From NCBI RefSeq assembly GCF_009467795.1, contig NZ_WIAX01000013.1, positions 124,001 through 188,000 of the forward strand: a stretch of DNA of 64,000 nucleotides, given 5' to 3'. This DNA comes from Nesterenkonia halophila. GTDB lineage: Bacteria; Actinomycetota; Actinomycetes; Actinomycetales; Micrococcaceae. Position 1 is the stretch's first letter. Every line of letters begins with the position of its first letter. A program made the translations under genes and the position numbers. Positions 49,952 through 57,188 of this stretch are shown one piece after another. Under the pieces are notes generated by a model, which was given only the letters and a program-made list of their open reading frames with translations, did no database searches and had not been told where the DNA came from.

Positions 49952-51049
49952 TCAGCGATGGTCGAGCGGCACCGGCGCCGGACGCTCGACCGTCGTCTCC
50001 ATCGAGACGGCGCGGCGGGACTCCGCCGAGACCAGCAGTCCCTCCATCACCTCGAGCACATGCAGCCCCAGCTCGCCCTGGGCGCGGCCGCGGTGCGGGT
50101 CGCCGTCGAAGGCTCCGGCCCAGTGCAGATCGGCGATCCCGTAGCCGCGGGCGGCGTGCCGGTAGCCGGCCGAGACCGGGATCTCGTGCCAGCCGCCGCC
50201 GTCGCGGGAGAGCGTCACGCGGCCGGAGAAGTGATTCGGATCCGGCACCGACAGCGCTCCCTCGGTGCCCTGCACCTCGATCGGCGCCGTGTGGGTGGCC
50301 GCGCCGTCGAAGCTCATCACCACTGTCGAGATCGCCCCGGAGGCGTGCACCAGCGCGCCGGTGACGTGGCTCGGCGTGGTCACCGGGATCCGTTCGCCGG
50401 CCCGCGGCCCGGAACCGATGACGCGCTCGTCGCGCAGCGCCGAGGCCGCGCCGATCACCTCGCGCACCGGCCCCAGCAGGGTGACCAGCGCGGTGAGGTA
50501 GTAGGGCCCCATGTCCATCAGCGGGCCGCCGCCGGGCTGGTAGTAGAAGTCCGGGTTCGGGTGCCAGGACTCGTGCCCGGGCAGGACCAGCGTCGCCGTC
50601 GCGCTCGTCGGCGTGCCGATCACGCCGGCGTCAAGCGCCGCCCGAGCGGTCTGGACACCGGTGCCCAGCACAGTGTCCGGCGCGCCGCCGACCACTGCGC
50701 CGGCCGCGCGCGCGGCGTCCAGCACCTGCCGGCCGGCGGCGACGTCGGCAGCGAAGGGCTTCTCCGCGTAGACCCCCTTGCCCGCGGCGATGGCCGCCGA
50801 GGAGACTGCGGCATGGGCCTGCGGGACGGTCAGGTTCAGCACGACGTCGACGTCGTCCCGGGCCACCAGCCCTTCCAGATCCTCCGCGGCGGCCCCGTGC
50901 GCGACGGCCACGGACTCTGCGCGGGCGGCGTCGAGATCGGCGACGGCGGTCAGCGTCAGATCCTCGAGACGCGCGATGGTCTCCAGGTACTGGCCACTGA
51001 TCGTCCCGGCGCCGACCATGCCGATCCGCAGCGGTCGGGCGCGGCTCAC
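49952..51049 (-). CDS. Gfo/Idh/MocA-family oxidoreductase
   Basis: The start is a GTG at 51049 that overlaps the upstream ThuA-like stop (GTGA), giving 365 residues. The NAD(P)-binding Rossmann motif is LRIGMVGAGTISGQYLETIA. The family's EKP motif is present in GKGVYAEKPFAADVAAGRQV, and the substrate domain has GGGPLMDMGPYYLTALVTLL with its conserved Asp/Tyr. It would oxidise or reduce a sugar hydroxyl. It is the last gene of a three-gene operon with a ThuA-like protein and another Gfo/Idh enzyme, a set commonly linked to 3-keto-glycoside or disaccharide breakdown. Confidence 0.93.
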   Translation of the reverse strand: MSRARPLRIGMVGAGTISGQYLETIARLEDLTLTAVADLDAARAESVAVAHGAAAEDLEGLVARDDVDVVLNLTVPQAHAAVSSAAIAAGKGVYAEKPFAADVAAGRQVLDAARAAGAVVGGAPDTVLGTGVQTARAALDAGVIGTPTSATATLVLPGHESWHPNPDFYYQPGGGPLMDMGPYYLTALVTLLGPVREVIGAASALRDERVIGSGPRAGERIPVTTPSHVTGALVHASGAISTVVMSFDGAATHTAPIEVQGTEGALSVPDPNHFSGRVTLSRDGGGWHEIPVSAGYRHAARGYGIADLHWAGAFDGDPHRGRAQGELGLHVLEVMEGLLVSAESRRAVSMETTVERPAPVPLDHR

Positions 51050-51738
51050 CGGCTCGCCCACAGCATCCCGCGCTCGATGATCGTGCGCACGCTGGGATGC
51101 TGCAGCACCTCGACCCGGTGCCCCGGCGTGCAGACGACGATCCGTCCCGACCCCCACCGTCGCGTCCAGACCGCCGGGCTCACATGCGGCCGCTCCCACT
51201 CGTCGAACTCCCGGCGCGGCAGCGTGGTCGTCGCCAGCACCTCGACGAGGTCATCGTGCAGCACCCAGTACTGCTCCGTGGTCAGCTCGAAGCTCTCCAG
51301 CCCGCGGGTGATCGGATGGTCGGCGGCCTCGGCGCGGATGTCGATACGGTGCCGCAGGTAGAAGTCCGCCTGCCCACCGGTGCGCTCCTGAGGCGGCACC
51401 GGCGGATGATGGGCGAACTGCCCGCCGATGAGCTGCAGGTAGGCGTCGCTGGCGCGGAAGGAGTCGGCGATGCCCCCGTGCCAGCCGACCAGCCCGGTTC
51501 CGGCGGCGACGGCGGCGCGCAGCCCGGCGACCTCCTCGCTCGTGATGGTCCCCATCGACACGCACTGCACGATCAGGTCGACGTCGGCCATCACGGCCTC
51601 GTCGGCGTAGACGGCCGGCGACTCGCGGATGAGGATGTCGTAGCCGTGTTCGCGCAGGAACGGCAGGAAGAACTCGGTGGCCTCGACGGGCTGATGCCCC
51701 TCCCAGCCGCCGCGGACGATGAGGGCGGTCCCGGTCAT
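51046..51738 (-). CDS. ThuA-like (trehalose-utilisation domain) protein
   Basis: The protein has 230 residues from the ATG at 51738, overlapping the upstream stop (ATGA). The ThuA fold, related to class I amidotransferases, is seen in TALIVRGGWEGHQPVEATEF, VDLIVQCVSMGTITSEEVAG, TGLVGWHGGIADSFRASDAY, GGQFAHHPPVPPQERTGG and the C-terminal GSGRIVVCTPGH. ThuA-like proteins act with Gfo/Idh dehydrogenases on keto-glycosides; their precise chemistry varies. Four-base overlaps at both ends show tight coupling in this operon. Confidence 0.9.
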   Translation of the reverse strand: MTGTALIVRGGWEGHQPVEATEFFLPFLREHGYDILIRESPAVYADEAVMADVDLIVQCVSMGTITSEEVAGLRAAVAAGTGLVGWHGGIADSFRASDAYLQLIGGQFAHHPPVPPQERTGGQADFYLRHRIDIRAEAADHPITRGLESFELTTEQYWVLHDDLVEVLATTTLPRREFDEWERPHVSPAVWTRRWGSGRIVVCTPGHRVEVLQHPSVRTIIERGMLWASR

Positions 51739-52946
51739 TCTTCGGCCTCCTCGACCGAAGAGTCCGGCCCGACGCCGGCCACCGGAGTGAAGCGGCTGGC
51801 GTCGGCGGCGCTGGTCTCCACCGCGTGCAGGACGCGCTGCACGCCCAGCGCCTCCCGGAAGTCGGGGCGGACCGGCTCGCCGCCGTCCAGCGCGGCGACG
51901 ACGTCGGCGACCTGGTGGACGAAGAGGTCGCCGTAGCCCAGCCCGTGGCCGACCGGCCACCAGTTGCCGGCGTAAGGGTGGTCGGCGTCGGTGACGTGGA
52001 TGGTGCGGAAGCCCTGCTCGGCCGTCGGGTCGTCGCCGTCGAAGAACTCCAGCTCGTTCATCCGCTCGAAGTCGAAGGCCAGCGAGCCGCGGCTGCCGTT
52101 GATCTCCAGCCGGTTCGCGTTCCGCCGGCCCAGTGCATAGCGGGTGGCTTCGAAGACCCCGACGGCGCCGCCGGCGAAGCGCGCGGTGAACGCCGCGGCG
52201 TCGTCGACGGTGACCGGCCCCCGCTCGCCGGAGGCGTCGCCGGAGCCGCCCAGCCCCTGGGCGTCGCCGGAGACCGGCCGGGTGGGGACGAAGGTGTGCA
52301 GCAGCGCCGAGACGCCGGCGATCGAGTCGCCGAGGACCCACTGGGCGGCGTCGACCGAATGGGCACCGATGTCGCCGAGCGCGCCGCTGCCGGCGGTCTC
52401 CCGGTCCAGCCGCCAGTTCAGCGGGGCGTCGGCGTCGGAGAGCCAGTCCTGCAGGTACTGCGCCCGCACGTGACGGATCTCGCCGAGCCGCCCGTCCTCC
52501 ACCAGCCTCCGGGCCAGGGTCAGCGCCGGAGTGCGGCGGTAGCTGAAGCCGCAGAAGGTGCGCACACCCCGCCCGGCGGCCTCCTCCGCCGCCGCGGCCA
52601 TGGTCTCGGCCTCGGCGACGGAGTTGGCCAGCGGCTTCTCGCAGAGCACGTGCTTGCCGGCCGCGAGCGCGGCCTCGGCGATGGCCGCGTGGGTGTTGCC
52701 GGGCGTGCAGATGTCGACGACGTCGACGTCCTCGCGGGCGACGGCGGCGCGCCAGTCGGTCTCGATCTCCGCGATGCCCAACCGGTCGGCGGCCGCGCGG
52801 GTGCGCGCCTCGTCCCGGCCGACCAGGACGGCCACCTCGGGATGCCGCGGGAGGTCGAAGAAGCGCGGGGCGGTGCGCCAGGCGTGGATATGGGCCGCGC
52901 CCATGAAGGCGTGGCCCACGACGGCGATGCGTACAGGTCTCGACAC
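51735..52946 (-). CDS. Gfo/Idh/MocA-family oxidoreductase
   Basis: The start is the GTG at 52946 with GAGGAGA six bases upstream, giving 403 residues. The Rossmann motif is VRIAVVGHAFMGAAHIHAWR, and the EKP motif occurs in GKHVLCEKPLANSVAEAETM. The substrate domain includes RAQYLQDWLSDADAPLNWRL and ALGDIGAHSVDAAQWVLGD with the conserved Asp/His. A Gly/Ser-rich loop (GDAQGLGGSGDASGERG) is inserted in the beta domain. It is the first gene of the operon with the ThuA-like and second Gfo/Idh genes. A weak LacI-type site lies 48 bases upstream. Confidence 0.93.
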   Translation of the reverse strand: MSRPVRIAVVGHAFMGAAHIHAWRTAPRFFDLPRHPEVAVLVGRDEARTRAAADRLGIAEIETDWRAAVAREDVDVVDICTPGNTHAAIAEAALAAGKHVLCEKPLANSVAEAETMAAAAEEAAGRGVRTFCGFSYRRTPALTLARRLVEDGRLGEIRHVRAQYLQDWLSDADAPLNWRLDRETAGSGALGDIGAHSVDAAQWVLGDSIAGVSALLHTFVPTRPVSGDAQGLGGSGDASGERGPVTVDDAAAFTARFAGGAVGVFEATRYALGRRNANRLEINGSRGSLAFDFERMNELEFFDGDDPTAEQGFRTIHVTDADHPYAGNWWPVGHGLGYGDLFVHQVADVVAALDGGEPVRPDFREALGVQRVLHAVETSAADASRFTPVAGVGPDSSVEEAEE

Positions 52947-52993
52947 GGGAATTCTCCTCGCAGCGGAGAGGGGGCAGGAGTGATCCAGATCAT

Positions 52994-53005
52994 CATAACG
53001 ATTCA
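52994..53005 (-). promoter_or_regulatory. Weak LacI-type operator before the Gfo/Idh-ThuA operon
   Basis: On the minus strand TGAATCGTTATG matches the first nine bases of the TGAATCGTTTCA sites elsewhere; the second half is imperfect. It lies 48 bases before the GTG start at 52946. Confidence 0.35.
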
Positions 53006-53037
53006 CCGAGCCCGCACCGGCTCCCACGCCGCGGGAT

Positions 53038-54276
53038 TCACGCCACGCGGCGGGCCCCGGCCGACGGCGAGGCCGCGAAGACCTCCGGCTCGCCGAAGCC
53101 GGCGGCGGCATAGCGGTCGCGGACTGCGGAGCGGGCCCGGGCGAGCATCCCGGCCGGCGCCAGGGCCACCACGCAGCCGCCGAAACCGCCGCCGGTGATC
53201 CGCGCGCCGTGCACTCCGGAGTCGAGCAGCGCGTCGACGGCGACGTCGGTCTCCGGCACGGTGACCTCGTAGTCCTCGCGCAGCGAGCGGTGCGAGGCGG
53301 TCATCCGCTCGCCGGCCGCGGCGACGTCGCCGGCGGCCAGCAGGTCCACGGTCTCGAGCACCCGGCGGTTCTCGGTGATCACATGCCGCGCCCGCCGCCG
53401 GAGCAGCTCGTCGTCGAGGCTCGCCAGCAGCTCCTCCGCCGGCTCATCCAGGTCGGAGAGCGCCCGCAGCGAGGCGACGCCGAGCTGAGCGGCGGCCTGC
53501 TCGCACTGGCTGCGCCGGGCGGCGTACTCGCCGTCGACCAGGCGGTGCGGGGCGCGGGTGTCGACCACCAGGACCTCGACCTCGGCCGGGTCGCCGACCG
53601 AGACCGGCCGCGGCGTCAGCGAGCGGGTGTCGAAGAGCACGGCGCGCGCCGGCTCGCCGAGCATCGAGATCATCTGGTCCATCAGTCCGCACGGCATGCC
53701 GACGAAGTCGTTCTCCGCGCGCTGGGCCAGCCGCGCCAGCGTCAGCGGCTCCGCCGAGACGCCGTGCAGCTCGGCGACGGCGAGGCCGACGGAGCACTCC
53801 AGCGCCGCCGAGGAGGAGAGCCCGGCGCCGTGCGGCACGGTCGAGTCGATGAGCAGGTCGACGCCGCCGAGCACAGGGGCCCCGCCGGGGCCCTCCAGGG
53901 GCAGTCCGACGTCGGCGGCAGTGCGCAGCGACCAGATCATGCCGGCGACGTAGCCCGCCCACCCGTCGACGGCGCCGGGGCGCAGCGCATCGACGGCGAA
54001 CTCGACGGTCTCCTCGGCGAAGAGCGAGTGCACCCGCACCTGGCCGTCCGCGCGCCGTCGGGCCGCGACATAGGTCGACTGCGGCAGGGCGAAGGGCATG
54101 ACGAAGCCGTCGTTGTAGTCGGTGTGCTCGCCGATCAGGTTCACCCGGCCGGGCGCGGCCCAGACACCCGCGGGCTCCGCCGCGAAGACCCGGCGGAACG
54201 CCCCGTCCAGCGACGCGGCACGCTCGGCGTCGCCGCGGGAAACCTCGTCGCCGGATGCATCGTCGATGCGGCTCAC
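53038..54276 (-). CDS. galK: Galactokinase
   Basis: The start is a GTG that overlaps the galT stop by four bases, giving 412 residues. GHMP-kinase motifs are complete: the galactokinase signature GRVNLIGEHTDYNDGFVMPF, the ATP-binding loop VPHGAGLSSSAALECSVG, and the third motif ARITGGGFGGCVVAL. It phosphorylates D-galactose at C1 in the cytoplasm. Coupling to galT and position downstream of GH42 fit use of galactose released from beta-galactosides. An epimerase (galE) gene is not in the window. Confidence 0.96.
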   Translation of the reverse strand: MSRIDDASGDEVSRGDAERAASLDGAFRRVFAAEPAGVWAAPGRVNLIGEHTDYNDGFVMPFALPQSTYVAARRRADGQVRVHSLFAEETVEFAVDALRPGAVDGWAGYVAGMIWSLRTAADVGLPLEGPGGAPVLGGVDLLIDSTVPHGAGLSSSAALECSVGLAVAELHGVSAEPLTLARLAQRAENDFVGMPCGLMDQMISMLGEPARAVLFDTRSLTPRPVSVGDPAEVEVLVVDTRAPHRLVDGEYAARRSQCEQAAAQLGVASLRALSDLDEPAEELLASLDDELLRRRARHVITENRRVLETVDLLAAGDVAAAGERMTASHRSLREDYEVTVPETDVAVDALLDSGVHGARITGGGFGGCVVALAPAGMLARARSAVRDRYAAAGFGEPEVFAASPSAGARRVA

Positions 54277-55421
54277 TGCTGACCACCTTCCTCGGCATCG
54301 TCGGCGTTGTCGTCTGCGGCGTCGCCCGCGACGCCCTCGCCCGCCGCGCGCAGCCGCTCGGCCATCTGCTCGGGCGGGATGTCGTTGATGAACACGCCCA
54401 TCCCGGACTCCGAGCCGGCGAGGTACTTCAGCTTCTCCTCCGCCCGACGGATGGAGAAGATCTGCAGATGCAGGCGGAAGTCGTCGGCGGCCGCCGAGCT
54501 CGGCGCCTGGTGCCAGCCGGAGATGTAGGGCAGCGGGCGTCCGAAGAGCCGGTCGCCGCGGCGCAGCACGTCCAGATAGAGGGCGGCGACGTCGTCGCGC
54601 TCGGCGTCGGTCAGCTCGTCGAGCGTGCGCACCGCGCGGTGCGGGAAGATCTGCACCTCCACCGGCCAGCGCGCCCAGGCCGGCACGAAGGCGGTGAAGT
54701 GCTCGCCGGCGGCGACGATCCGCGCGCCGTCGGCCTGCTCGGCGGCGAGCACGTCGGCGAAGAGGTCGCCGCCGGTGGCGGCCCGATGGGCGCGCGCCTG
54801 CTCGAGCATGCGCCGGGTGCGCGGGGTGGTGAAGGGGTAGCCGTAGATCTGCCCGTGGGGGTGGTGCAGCGTCACCCCGATCTCCTCGCCGCGGTTCTCG
54901 AAGCAAAAGACCTGGTCGATCTGTTCGCGGGCGAGCAGGTCGGCGGTGCGGTCGGCCCAGGCGTCGACGACGGTCCGCACTCGGGAGACCGGCAGCTCGG
55001 CCATCGACGTGGTGTGCTCGGGGGTGAAGCAGACGACCTCGCAGCGTCCGGATCCGGGCGCCCGCACCTCGGTCAGGGCCGTGGCGGCGTCGTGCTGGTG
55101 TTCTTCGAGGGGCTCCCCTCCGGCGAAGGACGGGAAGCGGTTCTCGAAGACGACGACGTCGTAGTCGGCCTGCGGGATCTCGGTGGCGCGCTCGTCGGTG
55201 GTCGGGCAGAGCGGGCAGTCCGCCGTGGAGGGCTTATGCGTGCGGTGCTGCCGGGCCGCGGCGACGGCGACCCACTCGCCGAGCAGCGGGTCGCGGCGCA
55301 GCTCGGTGCCGCCGGCGGCGCGCGAGATGTCACGAGTGTCGTCGACGACGCGATCACGGGCGACGTCGTCGTAGAAGAAGATCTCGCGCCCGTCGGCGAG
55401 CTCTGCCTGGGTTCGATGCAC
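54273..55421 (-). CDS. galT: Galactose-1-phosphate uridylyltransferase
   Basis: The protein has 382 residues from a GTG with AGGAG seven bases upstream. The active-site HPH is in GVTLHHPHGQIYGYPFTTPR, and zinc-site Cys residues are in CPLCPTTDERATEIP. Other features are FENRFPSFAGGEPLEEH and a second His region, SGWHQAPSSAAADDFRLHLQ. It exchanges UMP between UDP-glucose and galactose 1-phosphate. It is the first gene of galT-galK and follows the DeoR gene by 66 bases, which probably controls it. The C-terminus is an acidic Ala/Asp/Glu tail. Confidence 0.96.
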   Translation of the reverse strand: MHRTQAELADGREIFFYDDVARDRVVDDTRDISRAAGGTELRRDPLLGEWVAVAAARQHRTHKPSTADCPLCPTTDERATEIPQADYDVVVFENRFPSFAGGEPLEEHQHDAATALTEVRAPGSGRCEVVCFTPEHTTSMAELPVSRVRTVVDAWADRTADLLAREQIDQVFCFENRGEEIGVTLHHPHGQIYGYPFTTPRTRRMLEQARAHRAATGGDLFADVLAAEQADGARIVAAGEHFTAFVPAWARWPVEVQIFPHRAVRTLDELTDAERDDVAALYLDVLRRGDRLFGRPLPYISGWHQAPSSAAADDFRLHLQIFSIRRAEEKLKYLAGSESGMGVFINDIPPEQMAERLRAAGEGVAGDAADDNADDAEEGGQQ

Positions 55422-55487
55422 CGGGTCACTCCTGACTGGTCTGATGAGGATGCGGGGTCTGCTGCACGGCGCCGCGAGCCATCGGGG

Positions 55488-56270
55488 TCACCTCGAACCG
55501 GCCTCGGCGAGCGTGACCTCGTCGATGTGCTCGCGCAGCGCCGCCGCCGCATCCTCGCCCAGGCCGTCGTCGACGATGAGTCGATCGATGCGTTCGAGCT
55601 CGGCGAAGGTGGCGATGCCGACCACGCCCCATTTTCCGCTGTCGGCGACGACCGCCGCCTGGTGGGCGCAGTCCAGCAGCGCCTGGTTCGTCTCGGCCTC
55701 CATCACGTTGGGCGTGGTGAAGCCGGCCTCGACGGACATCCCGTGGGTGCCGAGGAAGACGACGTCGGCGTGCAGCCGGCGCAGCGCGTCCACCGCCAGC
55801 GGCCCGACCAGCGCATCCGACGGCGTCCGCTCGCCGCCGGTGAGCAGCACGGTGCGGTCGGAGCGCGGCGCGGCGTGCAGCACCTCGGAGACGCGCGTGG
55901 AGTTGGTGATCACCGTCAGGTCGGCGACGCCGCGGAGACGGCGGGCGAGCTCGCAGGTGGTGGTGCCGGCCGAGAGCGCCACCGCCATGCCCGGACGGAC
56001 GAGGCTCGCCGCCTGGTCGGCGACGGCCTGCTTCTCCGCCTCCCTGCGGGAGATCTTGGCCTCGAACCCGGGCTCCTCGGTGCGCCGACTCGGCACCGGG
56101 ACGGCGCCGCCGTGGACCTTGGTGACGCGCCCGGCGCCGGCGAGCGCGTCCAGGTCGCGCCGGATGGTCATGTCCGAGACGCCGTAATGGTCGACCAGGT
56201 CGGTGACGCTCACCGCCCCGTCGCGCTCGACCAGCTGCGCGATCTGCTCCTGTCGTTGGGCCGCGAGCAT
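55488..56270 (-). CDS. DeoR-family transcriptional regulator (probable galactose-operon repressor)
   Basis: The start is the ATG at 56270, with AGGAAGGA four bases upstream, giving 260 residues. The N-terminal helix-turn-helix reads RQEQIAQLVERDGAVSVTDL, HYGVSDMTIRRDLDALAGAG. The sensor domain contains VALSAGTTTCELARRL, VITNSTRVSEVL, VLLTGGERTPSDALVGPLAV and VVADSGKWGVVGIATFA. It would bind a phosphorylated sugar such as galactose 1-phosphate or tagatose 6-phosphate. It is upstream of galT-galK on the same strand, probably in one operon and autoregulated. Confidence 0.92.
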   Translation of the reverse strand: MLAAQRQEQIAQLVERDGAVSVTDLVDHYGVSDMTIRRDLDALAGAGRVTKVHGGAVPVPSRRTEEPGFEAKISRREAEKQAVADQAASLVRPGMAVALSAGTTTCELARRLRGVADLTVITNSTRVSEVLHAAPRSDRTVLLTGGERTPSDALVGPLAVDALRRLHADVVFLGTHGMSVEAGFTTPNVMEAETNQALLDCAHQAAVVADSGKWGVVGIATFAELERIDRLIVDDGLGEDAAAALREHIDEVTLAEAGSR

Positions 56271-56294
56271 GTCGTCCTTCCTGGCGATGGGACC

Positions 56295-56335
56295 TGTGTC
56301 ACACCTATTCAAACACAGATCCCCTCAAAAACCAA
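56295..56335 (-). promoter_or_regulatory. AT-rich operator region of the DeoR-galT-galK genes
   Basis: On the minus strand this stretch contains repeats TTTTGTGTT, TCTGTGTTTGA and GGTGTGACA, in sharp contrast to the GC-rich surroundings. Repeated TGTGTT units are typical of DeoR-family binding sites. It lies directly upstream of the regulator start (56270). Confidence 0.45.
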
Positions 56336-56353
56336 CACAAAACGACATCAGCG

Positions 56354-57175
56354 TCAGCGGCGCACCCACTCGGCCGCGGCGGGCAGGACCTCGACCAGCG
56401 GTTCGATCTGCGGATGCCAGGCGCGCTCCCATTCGAAGGACACCCACCCCGACCAGTCCTGCAGCACCTCGGCCAGCTCCTCGACGGGCAGCTCGCCGCC
56501 CCCGGGCGCGACCGGCACCCAGCGCCCGTCGCGGGCCACCGCATCCTTGATCTGGAAGCCGACGCAGCGGTCGCCGAGCACCGCGCGCGTGGTCGCCGGG
56601 TCCTCGCCGCTGCGCCAGGGGTGCAGCCCGTCCCACAGGACGCCGACGAGCGACGGATCGGCCAGCCCTTCGACCAGCTCCACCGTCGTCGCGCCGGTCG
56701 GATGGGAATCGTGGGTCTCGACGAGCAGGCGCACCCCGGCGGCGCGCAGGTCGTCCAGCACCGCGGAGATCCGCCGTCGCGCCCGGTCCCGCTGGGCGAC
56801 GCGCAGCTCGTCGGCCTCGGCCGCGCCGCGCGGGGCCGACGGATCGGTGCCGCCGCCGGGGAAGACGCGGATGTTCTCCGCGCCGACGCGCTCGGCCAGC
56901 CGGATGAGTCCGCGCAGCTCGGCGAGGACCTCGGCGTCGTCCTCCGGCGAGCAGATCCGCACGTAGCCGGCCAGCGTGGCGACCGCGAGTCCGGCGGCCC
57001 GGACCCGGCGGCCGACGTCGACGGCGTCGTCGTCGCGGATGCCCAGGTGCAGCGCCTCGTCGGCGTGCACCCGCAGCTCCAGCCCTTCGCAGCCGCCGTC
57101 GACGGCGACGGCGATCGCCTCGTCGATCGGCGCGGCCGGGATGCCGAGCGTGCTCACGGCGAACTTCCAGCTCAT
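56354..57175 (-). CDS. Sugar-phosphate isomerase/epimerase (xylose-isomerase-like TIM barrel)
   Basis: The ATG at 57175 follows GAGGAGG at eight bases, giving 273 residues. The AP-endonuclease-2/xylose-isomerase-like barrel is evident: WKFAVSTLGIPAAPIDEAIA, GCEGLELRVHADEALHL, ENIRVFPGGG, RLLVETHDSHPTGATTVELV, GVLWDGLHPWRSGED, CVGFQIKDAV and WVSFEWERAWHPQIEPL, with Glu, Asp, His and Glu metal ligands. It probably isomerises a keto- or uronate-derived sugar. It is the last gene of the operon that starts with the binding protein at 63447. Confidence 0.88.
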   Translation of the reverse strand: MSWKFAVSTLGIPAAPIDEAIAVAVDGGCEGLELRVHADEALHLGIRDDDAVDVGRRVRAAGLAVATLAGYVRICSPEDDAEVLAELRGLIRLAERVGAENIRVFPGGGTDPSAPRGAAEADELRVAQRDRARRRISAVLDDLRAAGVRLLVETHDSHPTGATTVELVEGLADPSLVGVLWDGLHPWRSGEDPATTRAVLGDRCVGFQIKDAVARDGRWVPVAPGGGELPVEELAEVLQDWSGWVSFEWERAWHPQIEPLVEVLPAAAEWVRR

Positions 57176-57188
57176 GCGGTGCTCCTCC

